This document shows, one piece after another, positions 1-11,793 of a DNA stretch of 64,000 bases; within the stretch, counting starts at the first letter, position 1; the number at the start of each line of letters is the position of its first letter. The notes beneath the pieces were generated by a model. That model worked only from the letters and a program-made list of their open reading frames with translations. It was not told the origin of the DNA and made no database searches. The translations under genes were made by a program, and so were the position numbers. The stretch is from Tillandsia leiboldiana (Eukaryota; Streptophyta; Magnoliopsida; Poales; Bromeliaceae). The stretch lies in the NCBI GenBank assembly GCA_029204045.2, contig CM055066.1, positions 51,709,991-51,773,990 on the forward strand, given 5' to 3'.

Positions 1-1195
1 CACATTTCTTTTCATTAAGTTCTGACGTTCTCGTCAGGCTAAATAATATTTACAAGTATCAGACGGTGTGAGACTTGCCTCGCTATTTTTAACCGATCTT
101 ATGAAGAATTGCACTCGATCCACAGCAATCGTCAGTCGGGGAGTCGCGCTCTACCCGCTGTGTGACCCTAACTCAGCCGAGACTCATCTTATACTTCCGG
201 TTAGCGATTGTCCCTAGTACCAACTATGATACCTCGCTTCCAAAAAAATCATCCATTCTAGAATTACTCTAGTCCTAACACATTTAACCTTCTTAACCTC
301 TTAAGTTTAGTCACCGTCTAAAATATTACAGCCGAGTTAAAAAAATTTAATCATAATATATCTTATATATAAGACTATTCTAAATTAATTTTAGATGAAG
401 CACCATCAAGAACTTGAAAATTGTTCTCACCAAATTTTTATTCTTTTGTACTAATCTCATCCTCATAAATCAATGAAAGCTAGCTTCTAGGAGTATTACA
501 TTAATATCAAGTTAATTTCTAGATAGATATTGTTTTTGGAACTATGTTAGTATACTATAAACAACACTAAATGATTTATGTTATTACAATTTCGACTATC
601 GGATGAAAAGATGTACGGTTAGGATGATAATAATCTTTTAAAATTTAGTAGGTAATTGACAGAATTGTATAATTTAAGAGATTAAAATAATCAAAAAAAA
701 TAGATGTATCGATAAAAAATTTAACGGTACCAAATATTTTGGTGCTATTGATAGCATTGTAGCTGGACTCTTATTATTTTTTTTTTTTTCTACAAAGTCT
801 TGTACTTGATATTAGATTTGTACGTATTGACTACGATGTTAAGACTATTTTTGTAATACCTTAATAGTTTTACATCGGATAAAAAAAAATTTAATTGAAA
901 ATATAAGAGATCATGCATACACGCTATTAATAACAACTTGATTTAAATATTTTAGATTAATGAGTTGAATCCAATAAATTATAATTGTTAGCGGATCGAA
1001 ACATTACGACTTTTAACCAAACTTTTGTATAGCACAAAGAACAGTTCATAAGAGCATCATAAACTAAAACTTTGACCTACAAGCATGGCTATTTTTTTAT
1101 TTTTGGCACATTACTCTGCTAGTGGTGGCCACTCAAGTTGTCATTGATGTCAAAGGCTGCTGCAAACTACCACTAGGAAGATTCTAGATTCCACT
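1..1195. other. AT-rich intergenic DNA with a TRIM-like relic at the left edge
   Basis: I see no gene here. Bases 1-240 resemble the internal part of the TRIM element at 50265-50402: both have a tgacgt-ctcgtcag block, then gactcagccga, then acttccggctga and a degenerate gataccc-type primer-binding region. This looks like a diverged, truncated relative. The remainder is AT-rich spacer with short poly-A and poly-T runs. Confidence 0.35.
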
Positions 1196-1321
1196 ATGTT
1201 TGTAGGAAGGGTATATATAAGTATATATTTTTTTAAAAGTGTATATCTTACATTTCACCCCATCCTGAGGTCGGATAAATTCCACTCGTCACTCGATGTG
1301 ACGAGTGGAATAATGAGAAGT

Positions 1322-1478
1322 GCTACCTGTACATCCCAAATGGGATGTACATCCTACACCCACCCCATCCTGAGATGGATACTCCTCCACTCGTCCTATT
1401 GATGGGACGAGTGAAATTCATCCACCCCAGGATGGGGTGGGTGTAAGATGTACACCCCAATCGGGGTGTACATCTAGC
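1322..1478. mobile_element. 157-bp palindromic MITE, GTACACCCC family (copy 1)
   Basis: The element begins gctacctgtacatccc and ends ggggtgtacatctagc, so its ends are inverted repeats of each other. Inside, a second inverted pair (cccaccccatcctgag against ccaggatggggtgggt) flanks the centre. Partial copies of the same family flank it at about 1240-1321 and 1479-1555. The same structure and almost the same length recur at 49217-49374 and 56720-56877. I could not define a consistent target-site duplication, so the superfamily is unassigned. Confidence 0.7.
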
Positions 1479-1557
1479 AATTTTCGTGGAATAATACTCA
1501 CTCCATGATAGGGTGGGGTGTAGAATGTACACCCCTAAATAGGTGTACACCTAGCAT

Positions 1558-1560
<3 letters not shown>

Positions 1561-1588
<28 letters not shown>

Positions 1589-1589
1589 A
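1561..1589. repeat. (TA)n microsatellite
   Basis: Uninterrupted TA dinucleotides lie just right of the palindromic MITE cluster. AT-rich spacer with gaattc-containing degenerate repeats follows up to the start of the PsbP-domain gene. Confidence 0.85.
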
Positions 1590-1908
1590 TGTAAAATCAA
1601 TTTAGGTTCGAGTCGGATTCGAATTCGAATCGGATACAATCAAAATTCATATTCAAATTTAAATTCTTCGAATTTTAATTTTTTATATTCATATTCGATT
1701 TCATATTCGTTTAACATCAAATAAATTCATTCCGTTCGAATTCAAATTCAGATCAAATTTTAAATATTCTTACCCATTGACATCCTTAGTTGGGAGGAGG
1801 GGGATCCACCTCACCTGATCCTCACCACCTTTCTCTTCCACACTCTCTCACTCTACATTCCCAATTCCCAATTCCCAATTCCCAATTTGGAGCTCCCTCC
1901 TCCCTTCC

Positions 1909-2024
1909 ATGGCCGCCGCCGCCGCCGCCGCCGGCCGACCGCCGGCGCCGCCGCCGCCGCGTAAGAGGTGCGCCGCCGCCGCTCGGGCAGTGGCCTCGCA
2001 CTCTCTCCCCTCTCCTCCCTTGCT

Positions 2025-2063
<39 letters not shown>

Positions 2064-3550
2064 CATCCTTTTTATTTTTTCTACGTTTTTTATGCATAAA
2101 AATGCAATTTTTATATGAGATTATCAGTTTATTACTTGGGCGCTTCCTAAATTTTTAATTAGGGTTTTCTCGGCAGTTATGTGCATGAGAATCGAAAACT
2201 CTGTTCTGCAAATTGATGAGATTAATTGGATTGTTGTTTGTGAGAAAAATGCGATTTTGAAAGGGGTTTCAACTTTCAAGTGGTTTTGTAATACAAAAAA
2301 GGCTAATTTTTATAAATTAAAAGTGCAATTTCAATTAACATGTTCTTCGAGATTTTACTTGCTTTTTTTCTGGAAATAGTTCATGTGAGCTTTGGTTGAG
2401 GCATCAATCAATGATTCAGCTTATTCCCACAATTTTACGAGATTTTCCCCGAAATTGAATCATAGTTCATAAGAAATGATTACTAGTGTTTGTTTGTTGT
2501 TGTTGTTGAGTTTTTTTTTTTTTTTTATAATGAATTGAGAGGAATTGGGTGTTGTGATTAATGTTGTTGCTAAATCTGCATTAATTCGTCGAAAAATGTA
2601 ATAAATTTTGCATGGAATTTTCATGAATTTTTTGACTAATTTCGGAAAATTCCTCCTTGTTCGAATTTAGGGCTTTTCTGAGAACAATAGTGAACCCAAA
2701 CTGATGAACAATCAGATTAAATTTGTCCTTTTTTCCGATCTAAACACGACGAATTTCGATCAGAACTACAAAATATTCACTCATGGTTGTATGTAGAAGT
2801 AGGCTAAAGTTCTTCGCAGTTCCCAGGAGGAATGTCAATTATGTAATAGCTTCGATGCTGTCGAGCCTCGCATTCGCCCCGATTGCTCGCCGCGATATCG
2901 CATTCGCTGACGACGCCTCATTCGGGTTCAGAGAATACATAGACAACTTCGACGGCTACACGCTTCTGTACCCGAGAAGCTGGATCCAAGTCCGCGGCGC
3001 TGGCGCTGATATCTTCTTCAGAGACCCTTATGTTCTCGACGAGAACTTGTCGGTGGACATATCGTCCCCTTCGTCTTCCAAGTACAAAAGCGTCGAAGAT
3101 CTCGGGACCCCAGAAGCTGCCGCGGAGAAGGTATTAAAGCAGTACTTGACTGAGTTCATGTCGACGAGGTTGGGCGTTCGGCGCGAGTCCAGCATCTTGT
3201 CTACGTCGTCGAGAGTTGCGGATGATGGAAAGGTTTACTATCAAGTTGAGGTAAAGAGTTGACAAACAAAAAGAGTGCTTTTGTTTAAGCTATTTTGCGT
3301 CGGTTCAGAGATTAGATGATGTCTGCAGGTGAACATAAAGTCGTATGCGAGCAATAACGAATTGGCCGTTATGCCGCGAGATAGGGTGCAGCGGCTCGAA
3401 TGGAACAGGCGGTACTTATCGGTTCTCGGTGTCGAGAACAAACGGTTGTACGAGTTAAGATTACAGTCCCCTGAAGATGTGTTCGTCGAGGAGGAGAAAG
3501 ACTTGCGAGAAGTCATGGACTCCTTTAGGGTTGTGAAGGCGATCGATTGA
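1909..3550 (+). CDS. PPD2: PsbP domain-containing thylakoid lumen protein (PPD2-like)
   Basis: Nuclear gene for a chloroplast protein of the PsbP superfamily, made of lumen proteins related to the 23-kDa oxygen-evolving subunit. Proposed exons are 1909-1967, 2827-3250 and 3329-3550. The 3250/3329 junction is clear (gag|gtaaag, then tctgcag|gtg). Exon 1 is less certain: it encodes an Ala/Pro-rich start, and only the donor at 1968 keeps the phase of the acceptor at 2827. That join makes a twin-Arg (K-R-R-N) before a hydrophobic stretch and an A-F-A site, as in Tat-dependent lumen proteins. The mature part starts around DDASFGFREY and has the PsbP-fold segments GYTLLYPRSW, GADIFFRDP and YYQVEV/NIKSYA. 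The C-terminus is MDSFRVVKAID. Assignment to PPD2 rather than another PPD paralogue is from memory. Confidence 0.82.
2027..2061 (+). repeat. (CT)n microsatellite at the start of intron 1
   Basis: About 17 CT units follow exon 1 of the PsbP-domain gene. Similar CT/GA tracts occur near the first exons of CCT2 (10275-10310), NEMF (11752-11775) and SQD1 (34389-34530), so they are a recurrent leader feature in this genome. Confidence 0.85.
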
Positions 3551-4032
3551 TCGATTGAGGCATGATAGAGGAGTTTAAATTGTTTTCAATCTGCAGTTCC
3601 TGATGAGTTTGATCTCCTTTTGTGCAGTTCAAAGATACTAAGTTTTTTCTTTCAATAAAATGAGAGGATATATATGACTCGAATATATTCCGTCGCTGAT
3701 TAAATAGTAGAATCAATCCGTATACATAAACACACAATTTCTACAGCAAATTGCCACAAAAGTTGATAGAAACTAAGCCCAGAATACTTCTACTATGGTA
3801 TGAATAAAATGATTGTTTTACGATTAGTGCAAAAAAGTGGAGAGCAAGCACACAACACCTGATACAACATCTGATTCAGAAAAACTCAAAAAAGATCTAA
3901 GCAGTATCTAGTTGCAAATATTTGGACAGATTAAGAGCATCTGATAAATACAGTTCCAAAAACTCAAAAAGGCATTGAACCCATCATAGTCAAACAATTG
4001 CCATGGTTGGTTAAATGGAAGTGGGGAGAAGG

Positions 4033-7000
4033 TCACATTCTATCTTCTCTCTTCCTCGGAGCGCAAGTTATGATCTCGTCGACCCTCAGTATCATCTCAG
4101 CTGCCTCGGTCGCCGATAAGAGTACAGCTTGTTTAACTTTGAAGGACTCCTTGATTCCGAGCTTTTCCATGTCGCCGACCTGGACCAGCATTGCAAGGTT
4201 ATTGTTTTATGAATAGCAAAATTCTCATCATAACAGAGGTGAAATGCAATCCATCCTGGGAACTTCCATGCAATTGCTTTTAGCTCCACAAAATTTTCGT
4301 CATTTCATAAGTTAATTTAGCGTGTGTTGGTCGCGTGCAAAAACAGATGTCGCATTCCAGAAGGAATGCAGGAAGGAACCATTGCAAGACTTAACAGACT
4401 TCAGGGACCTAATTGCCGAAGCTTAAGTGCAACGAGTTTAATGCTCTACTGCGTAAAAAGTAGGGTAGAGGACGGCCTCTCTACACTTACCCCGCCAGAG
4501 ATGACATCAATTCCAGCAGTGCTACTCTCCTTATGATGCTCAGCGCGGAGCTGAGAGATAAGGTCGGCGCTATCAAGTCCGGCATTATCGGCTATGATGG
4601 TCGGGATGGCTTGGAGAGCACGGGAAAAGGCCTCAATAGCATGAGATTTCTTTCCAGGGGTCCTACGTGCTAGTTCGTCAACCTCCTTTGCCATCACCAT
4701 CTCAGGCCAACCGCCGCCGAGTAAGACCCGGCTGTCGTTCACTGTCTGAGTCAGCACACAGAGGGCATCGTGCAAGGATCTTTCTGCTTCATCGAGCACA
4801 TGTTGGCTGCAGATGATATCAGAAATAGAAAATAAGAATGGTTGAACGGAATCAGCAGAAAAAAAGAAAAGAAAAGAAAACTCAAACTTCACTTTCCCCT
4901 TCCTTTACGTAACAACATATTCAATAGATGTTTCATCATGTGATCGAAGCTGGTAAAATAGAAATTTATTTGTCTGACGTTGGTAGCAGGCACAACAATT
5001 GATCTCTTACCCAAATCTACAGGAAATCGTGGTATATCCATGATCTCTTACCCAAATCCAAAGTTTATAGTCCATTTACATTACATGGGTTGGGGTGTTT
5101 GGGGTTTGGACTATCAACAGATTTTGAATAATAGCCTTCATAAAAACAAATTTAAACTTCCTACTCGATAGTTCAAATGTGAATAGAGTAGGTATAAATC
5201 ATAACCACAATCGCATGAGACATAACGAGGGCAACCCTGACGTAAAATCTAACAAGATTTAAAATGATGATGACAGCAAAATCTGCTAATTATCTTATAA
5301 ATAATTAAGCAAGGAATTAGATGTCAGTGTAATGAACATACCTTGCACCTCTTAAAACAATGGTACAAGCCTGACCCATTTCGCACCCAGAGAAATGAAT
5401 CAACCTATCTTCACCAATCATTATCTCTTCAATGAGCTTGCAATGCCCAAGCTTAACAGACTCCGGATCATCAAAAGTCGATGCAATATCACCGCCTGTA
5501 ACAAGCGCCAATCGCTCAATCCCATCGAAATCAGCATGCTCGATAGCAAGTATGCCAGCATCAGCAAATAGTTCCTCCGGAAAGTTATATATCAATTGAC
5601 GGTTAACGAAACAGTTGATTCCATGAGCTATTATCTTTTGCACTTTCTCTCTCATCTTCTGCTTCTCCGCAGCTTCGATCTCTGCAACCTTAGTCATCGA
5701 ATCGACACGAACGCGGGCCCCGTAGATCTTTACCTTGTCGGTGTCCATAGCAGTGTTCGCAACCAAGATCTTGGCATTCTCAATGCGCTTTGGTTGCCCA
5801 ATACCTATTTTCTTGTCGAGAATAAACCTTCATAATAAGACAATGGGTAATGTTTATTGTTATTATTAAACTTGCGTGCAATATTAAACCTCTAATTTGA
5901 ATTGTAAATTTGCTTACGTGAAACTCATTTAGGCCTAGTTTGGTAATGTGGCGGCTAAAAGCACTATATTTATACTATAGAAGCACTTTCAATCTTCCCT
6001 TATTTTATACTATAAAATTGCGGTTGCAACCACCACTGGAGAAGCATGTGGCTCCGGTGGCGTTGCAACCACAATTTTAAAGCATTTGAGGGAAGATTGT
6101 GAGCTCTTTTAGGTTTTTTGGACCTTCCATAGTATAGAAACGGTGCTTTTAGCCACCACAGTACCAAACTAGGCCTTAGCTAATTGGGCAACTCCAAATC
6201 ACAAAGCTTGGTTATTTGTTTTTTTGCGTAGAACAAGTATGGAGCAACTGATATCCTAGTTGTATGTTTGATCATATATTACAAAAATATAGGAATCCAT
6301 TTTCACATATATTATATGAAAAAAACTGGATTATGATATGGATATCACATACAATGTGTTACACTACTAAAGTGCCTATCCCCAGTTCCCCATAATAGTG
6401 CTTAAGGCTAACTGATGATAATAATGCAAAGCTACTTTGCCACACATGTTAGTATGCTTGATCGTAAAAATCATACCCTTCATCCAAAAAAGAGTCCTTC
6501 AGAGATCCTCCGGGCTTCTTTAGAATTTGGATGGACTCCAAATTAGTGCTCCCCTGATCCCAGCAAGAAAAACACGAATAGATATTAAAAAGAATGAATG
6601 AAACTTGCTAAAAGGAAATCATGGATAATGGATCAAATTAGCAATTACCAGTATCAAAGGAAAAAAGGCATAGAACTTATGTTTAGGTGCAATTAAACGG
6701 AGATAAATCCATACAATATCTGATTAGCGAAAGTAAAATAACCGTTTTACGCTATAAACGAGTCACATGGCTATTTATATTCCTACTTATCTCCTCGAAG
6801 TTGAGGTCTTGTAAGTACAGGAACAGACACTTTCTCTAGGAAAAAAACAGCCCCTAACATTGGACAACTAGAAAAACAAATGGTAGTTCAATTAATGACA
6901 GCTCAAAAATCGGTTAATGACCAATCCCTGTAAACATCAATACATATGTATTTTACATACATGTACACACACATACATACATACATACATACAAGATATG

Positions 7001-10000
7001 AAACGTCATACCTTAAGCCTCAAAACAGCATCAACAGCAAGTTTAGCAAAGTACTCCTTGTCCTGGGAAAGTATTTTTGAACTCAAAGTTGTCATAGCAA
7101 TGTTCATCAGATCGGATTTGAACTTCTCTGAAATTGAAGTAGGATATTCAGAAAGGCATTAAAGATTTAGGTGATAGGCTATAAACTACTAAAAACAGAG
7201 GAAAGTCGGAGATTGCAAGCGAAGCTAGTTTTCACACCATATAGTCATAAAAAATTAATTGATAAAATAGGATATAAAGTATAATCATATTATTCATGCA
7301 TCACCAAATTGTTGATACCTGGGTCTTGTTTATTGTCCATGGCCTTCTCTAACAAAGCATTACGTGCGCATTCAGCAGCCACTCTGTAACCTGTAAGATA
7401 AATCCATTGACCACCAATAAATTATTCAGTAGATTCATGCCATCTATCTCACTTATAAAAGTAAAAACAACATAGCAATAATAAGGCAGTAAGGGGCGCA
7501 GCATTTTTTTATAATCAGCTCAAATTAGTAGAAGGCAAAGATATAGCCAACTTCCTGGACAAAGGAATGATCGTAAAAAGAGAACAATGCAAGAATACAA
7601 TCTTGCAACAATATATTCTGCATTAGATACGTGATTCCTCAGCAAAGTTAGTGAGGCTGCTCTAAACAAGCAAAAACATGGATGAGATTAAAACATGAAC
7701 CTAGTGCAAGTATCCTAATTACATATTTTTATCTAATCACTACAAGCTCTTTATGGCCTTCATAAGGCTAGGGACTATTGATAATTTTTTATAATAGGTA
7801 TCCTTAAAATTAAATATAAAAAAAATAAAATAATAATCCTGAATGCTTACTACAGGTCTATCTGCAAGTATATAATAGTACCACTGTACCCATCTTACAA
7901 CACACACAGCATCCAAGCTAGACATATTTTAACACCTCACGACAGCTAAAGGTTGGAAAGCATAAGACAAACCTGCAATAATAGTCATTGGATGAATCTT
8001 TGAGTTGACCAATTTTTCAGCTTCCCTCAGTAGCTCTCCAGCCAAAACAACAACTGAAGTTGTTCCATCACCAACTTCATCATCTTGAACTTTCGAGATA
8101 TCTGATACTCAAACTAAGGACTAACCTTTCTCTTTTTATAACAATTACATTGAATAGAACAATCAGTTTCTTGTGTGTAGAAACAAAAAAAATTATTTTT
8201 ATTTTCTACTAACAAGAATGAATCAGTGTGAAAAAAGATTTAAAAATACACAGCTTGCAAATCGAAGATCACATATTGGAAGGAAAATCAAAGGATACCA
8301 ACAAGGACCTTCGCAGCTGGGTTGTCAATATGAAGTGCCTTCAATATAGTTGCACCATCATTAGTAACAGTGACATTACGCCCTCTGCCAGTTGACTGCA
8401 GGATCTTATCCTAAACATCAAGTGTGTGTATGCAAGTCATATTAGCTAAGCCAATTAAACAACAGTCAGAAGTGGACATGAGTAAGAGCAATTAAAACTT
8501 GAGAATCAAGAATAATACCATTCCCTTCGGTCCTAAGGTGGTCTTAACTAGATCAGCGATTGCCATTGCACCAATAAAAGATGCCTGCACCAGGAAGAAA
8601 GTGTCAAAAGCAACTGTAAGTACAAATTTTGGCTTAGGAATAACGAAGAAAAATTTTAAATTTAAAAAAAATCAAGAATCCTGAAATTAGCTCAAGATAA
8701 CTTCCCCCCGGAAATTCATTTACTGATTTAAAAACGGCATATCGGCCGTACTATTTGAGCTTGGGGAAATTGCATAGCACACTGATATCTTGGTCTTGCA
8801 ACAACAAACAATGTTGAAAAGTGAGTGAATGTTAGAACTAACGCAAAATGCTTCCACTCAGACCCCACCATGGCGCGACCTTAGCTGAGTAGTGCCCTTT
8901 TTTTGTTACTTGAGCTCATTTTCTTGAGTACAAATTTTGAAAGACAAGGCTTTCCATGTCTACCAAAGAAAGAAAGTTAATCCCTTCTGAGGAGCTCAAA
9001 TGAAAATGGACCGTCGACCAGACATAATGTGTGTATAACATCAATGATTTACTTGCAATTTGTGCTTTACTAGCACATGGACTCTGAGAAGTTGTCAGAC
9101 AACAAGAAGATTGCAAATTAGTATGGTGCTGTCCAAGTATATTCACCGTGTCACGGAAGAACCAATGTAACAGCAAGAATATCAGTACTAAAACAATCAT
9201 CTGTTTCCCTATTCCATCAAAACCATCAGTAAAAAGGGACTAAGGTATGCCATAATCTCAAGTTAAGGGAATACAGTATGAAAGTTAGTAAAATTCTTGG
9301 CCAAGAAGTAATAAGAACGGCGAGATAACCAGGAATACATCAGTGTCTCATGCCCGACACGAATTTTTTTTTTTTTTTTTACCTTCATACTATTGATTAG
9401 GGCATAAATCCATAGAAAGACAAGCTTGAGTAGCTAAATTTCCAAAATGATAGGCATAAGTAAATGGTGCACTAGATATCAAAACTTCTTAAATTTTACA
9501 GTCAACATTGACAAGATCAAAGGTCATAGTTAAACAAGTCTTACACAGTTCATTATTCATTCTATATTTAAACAAGTCTAGCTTCCATTTTCCTTTCCCC
9601 TTGCACTTGATAGTACATTTCGCTTGCGCCAGGTAAAGCTACACTCCCCCAAAGAGTTATTCACAAACTAAACAAAGCAAATATGACTTCCACTTTCTAT
9701 ATATTTGACAAAATGTATACCCATCCAGAGAATCATCCCAAGTTTTTTCCACAAAATATAGTTCCAATATGTTCATGGAATCAAAACTAAGTATTGGAGG
9801 GGCAAAAAAAAGGACTTTTTCAGGATTCTAAATAGTAAAGTAATGATCTTTTAGCTTCATCAATTAATTCCACTCAAAAATACCACCTAATACTAAAAAT
9901 AAATTAAAAAAAAAAGGGTAGTATCTCTTTGATCTTATCATGCTACTACTCTTCACATTCATCAGAGAACAACTGTACTAACAGCAATTAATACACGCTA

Positions 10001-10227
10001 TTAGAAACTACAACTGGAAATTAATACACGCTATTAGAAACTACAACTGGAACTGAAACTACTACAAAGCGAGTTGAATCGATACCATCCGAGCTCGATC
10101 TCCCTTCTCCTCCGTGGCTTCATCTTTCAACAGCCGCTCCACCTACACAGCGATTCCTCACGGATCAAACAAATCGCACACCGAAATGTACACTAAGTAG
10201 AGGAAACGAGATCGAACGTACCGCCAT
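4033..10227 (-). CDS. CCT2: T-complex protein 1 subunit beta (CCT2), chaperonin
   Basis: Beta subunit of the hetero-oligomeric cytosolic chaperonin CCT/TRiC, which folds actin, tubulin and other clients with ATP. Eleven exons, complement of: 10222-10227, 10086-10142, 8519-8584, 8299-8410, 7973-8101, 7319-7390, 7012-7127, 6477-6553, 5342-5827, 4491-4806, 4033-4179. All junction phases agree and give 527 aa, the length I expect for plant CCT2. The first exon codes only Met-Ala; the next gives VERLLKDEA. Group II chaperonin signatures are TTLGPKGM, VTNDGATIL and DDEVGDGTTSVVV (ATP site) near the N-terminus, GQPKRIE-type and MDTDKVKIYGARVRV in the middle, and VLLGGGWPEM and GIKESFKVKQAVLLSATEAAEMILRVD near the C-terminus in separate exons. 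No disruption seen. It is divergent from the NEMF gene. Confidence 0.96.
5932..6175. mobile_element. Tourist-like (PIF/Harbinger) MITE in a CCT2 intron
   Basis: This 244-bp element lies between CCT2 exons 8 and 9. It starts ggcctagtttggta and ends taccaaactaggcc, a perfect 14-bp inverted repeat, with longer imperfect pairing inward (cggctaaaagcac against gtgcttttagcc). A 3-bp TTA duplication flanks it (5929-5931 and 6176-6178), as expected for PIF/Harbinger-type insertions. It has no coding capacity. Confidence 0.88.
6967..6993. repeat. (CATA)n microsatellite
   Basis: A short run of cata tetranucleotides sits in the CCT2 intron immediately downstream, in transcript order, of exon 7. Confidence 0.7.
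9987..10052. repeat. 33-bp perfect tandem duplication in CCT2 intron
   Basis: A 33-bp unit starting attaatacacgctattaga is present twice head to tail with no visible mismatch. It lies just inside the intron that follows the second exon of CCT2. It looks like a recent slippage or replication duplication. Confidence 0.85.
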
Positions 10228-10271
10228 TGGAGACGATCCGAGGAGCTTCGAAACCCTAGGCGGAGTTCGCG

Positions 10272-10312
<41 letters not shown>

Positions 10313-10361
10313 CTGGGGATCTAAAACCCTAGAGTACGAAAGAAGAGTCGGAGGGGAACTA

Positions 10362-10369
10362 TATAGGGT
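10362..10369 (-). promoter_or_regulatory. Candidate TATA box of CCT2
   Basis: The palindrome ctatatag lies about 135 bases upstream of the CCT2 start codon. Between the two, 10275-10310 is a GA/CT tract that looks like a 5' leader. Spacing fits a TATA element with transcription start around 10330, but this is motif-only evidence. Confidence 0.45.
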
Positions 10370-10929
10370 AAAATTTACGGATAGTCCCTACACTATGCTT
10401 ATATGGCGGTTTACTCTTTAAAATTTTACACTCTAGTCCCTTATTACTAAAAGTTTTTATATAACTGGCATTTTTAAATTATTTTTCCAAAGGATAAAAT
10501 GGTTATTTAAGGACTATAGTATTCAAGTTACAAAAATATCAAAATAGTATAAAAATTATTCATATTTTTTAAAAAAATTATTTGGTTTGTGTGGTAAGTA
10601 CGAATTATTATACTTCCGAATCGAGGATAAGATCTTGTTAGACTTGATTTAAAGTATTTAAACTGCTTAGAAAATAAATTTTATAAATTTTTAATATAAA
10701 TTGTCTGGTGATTGAAATGACTCAAAATCGAAGATTAAAAATAAAAATTTTACAAAATATAACTATATGATACTAAAATTTTATATAAAAAATATTAATA
10801 TTATTTTATATAATATAATATAAACAAATTTCTATCAAAAGTTTACGTGATTTGAATATTTTTAAACCATTAAACTTGCAAACGGTTCATCTCGATCATT
10901 AAAATTATTAATTTTGAGAGACTTTTTTA

Positions 10930-11465
10930 AAAAATAGCCCTGTAAATTTTTAAAGTTTATAAAATAACCCTGTGTAAATTTTTGTTTGCAAAACAAATTC
11001 TATTTTTGTCATCTCGGCGCCACGCTGGTGTGGCGGCCTGAAGGCGGTGAATGGTTCACCGCCTTCAGTGTTTTTGCTGAAGACAATGAATCATTCACCG
11101 CCTTCACAAAAACTCTGTAAAAGTGGTGAATGATTCACCGCCTTCAATGTATATACTGAAGGCGGTGAACCATTCGCCGTCTTTAGTATAAATGCTGAAG
11201 ACGGTGAACCATTCACTGCCTTCAGTACATACACCAGGACTTAGCGCAATTTGACATTCAATGCCTTTAGTATTATACTAAATGCGCTGAATGATTCACC
11301 GCCATCAAAAGAAACACTTAAGACGGTGAACAATTAACCGCCTTCATGTCGTCGAACACCCGTGGCGCCGAGCTGGCAAAAGCAGGATTTAGTTTTATAA
11401 ATACTTTTTAAGTATGGTTATTTTACAAAATTTTAAAATTTATAAAATTATTTTTTAAAAAAGTT
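10930..11465. mobile_element. Palindrome-array element in the CCT2/NEMF spacer
   Basis: Bases 11039-11350 hold about seven imperfect palindromes of the type gaaggcggtgaat|attcaccgccttc, spaced about 36-50 bp. The array is enclosed by outer inverted sequences (ctcggcgccacg at about 11013 and ggcgccgagctgg at about 11364; then AT-rich ccctgtaaattt/ttataaaataacc against ggttattttac/aattttataaa). This reads as one terminal-inverted-repeat element with an internal hairpin array. No ORF and no clear target-site duplication were found. It occupies the shared promoter region of two divergent genes. Confidence 0.6.
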
Positions 11466-11752
11466 TGATTTTAAGTTCTTTGAGGTAAATAATATTAAAA
11501 AATTATAAAAAAAATATTAACTAATTTAAATACTCAATCAAGTATAATGTGCTCCCCCACGTCCGACCTGTCATCCACTTCTGATATATATTTTGATTGA
11601 ATTAAAGTCGGCGCCGAGTTCACTCTGTACGTATTCTCCCTGAGAAGACGTCGCCGACTTTAGGTTTCTCCTCCTTTATTACTCCCTCTTCCTCTTCCTC
11701 TTCCTCTTCGTCTTCGTCTTCTTCCCCCGACCCCTCCGTAGTAACAAGATCG

Positions 11753-11784
<32 letters not shown>

Positions 11785-11793
11785 AGGGCGACA

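Noticed and set aside
11039..11350. CRISPR-like appearance of the regularly spaced palindromes
   Set aside because: The repeats are imperfect, spacers vary in length, and this is clearly a plant nuclear locus with spliced genes.
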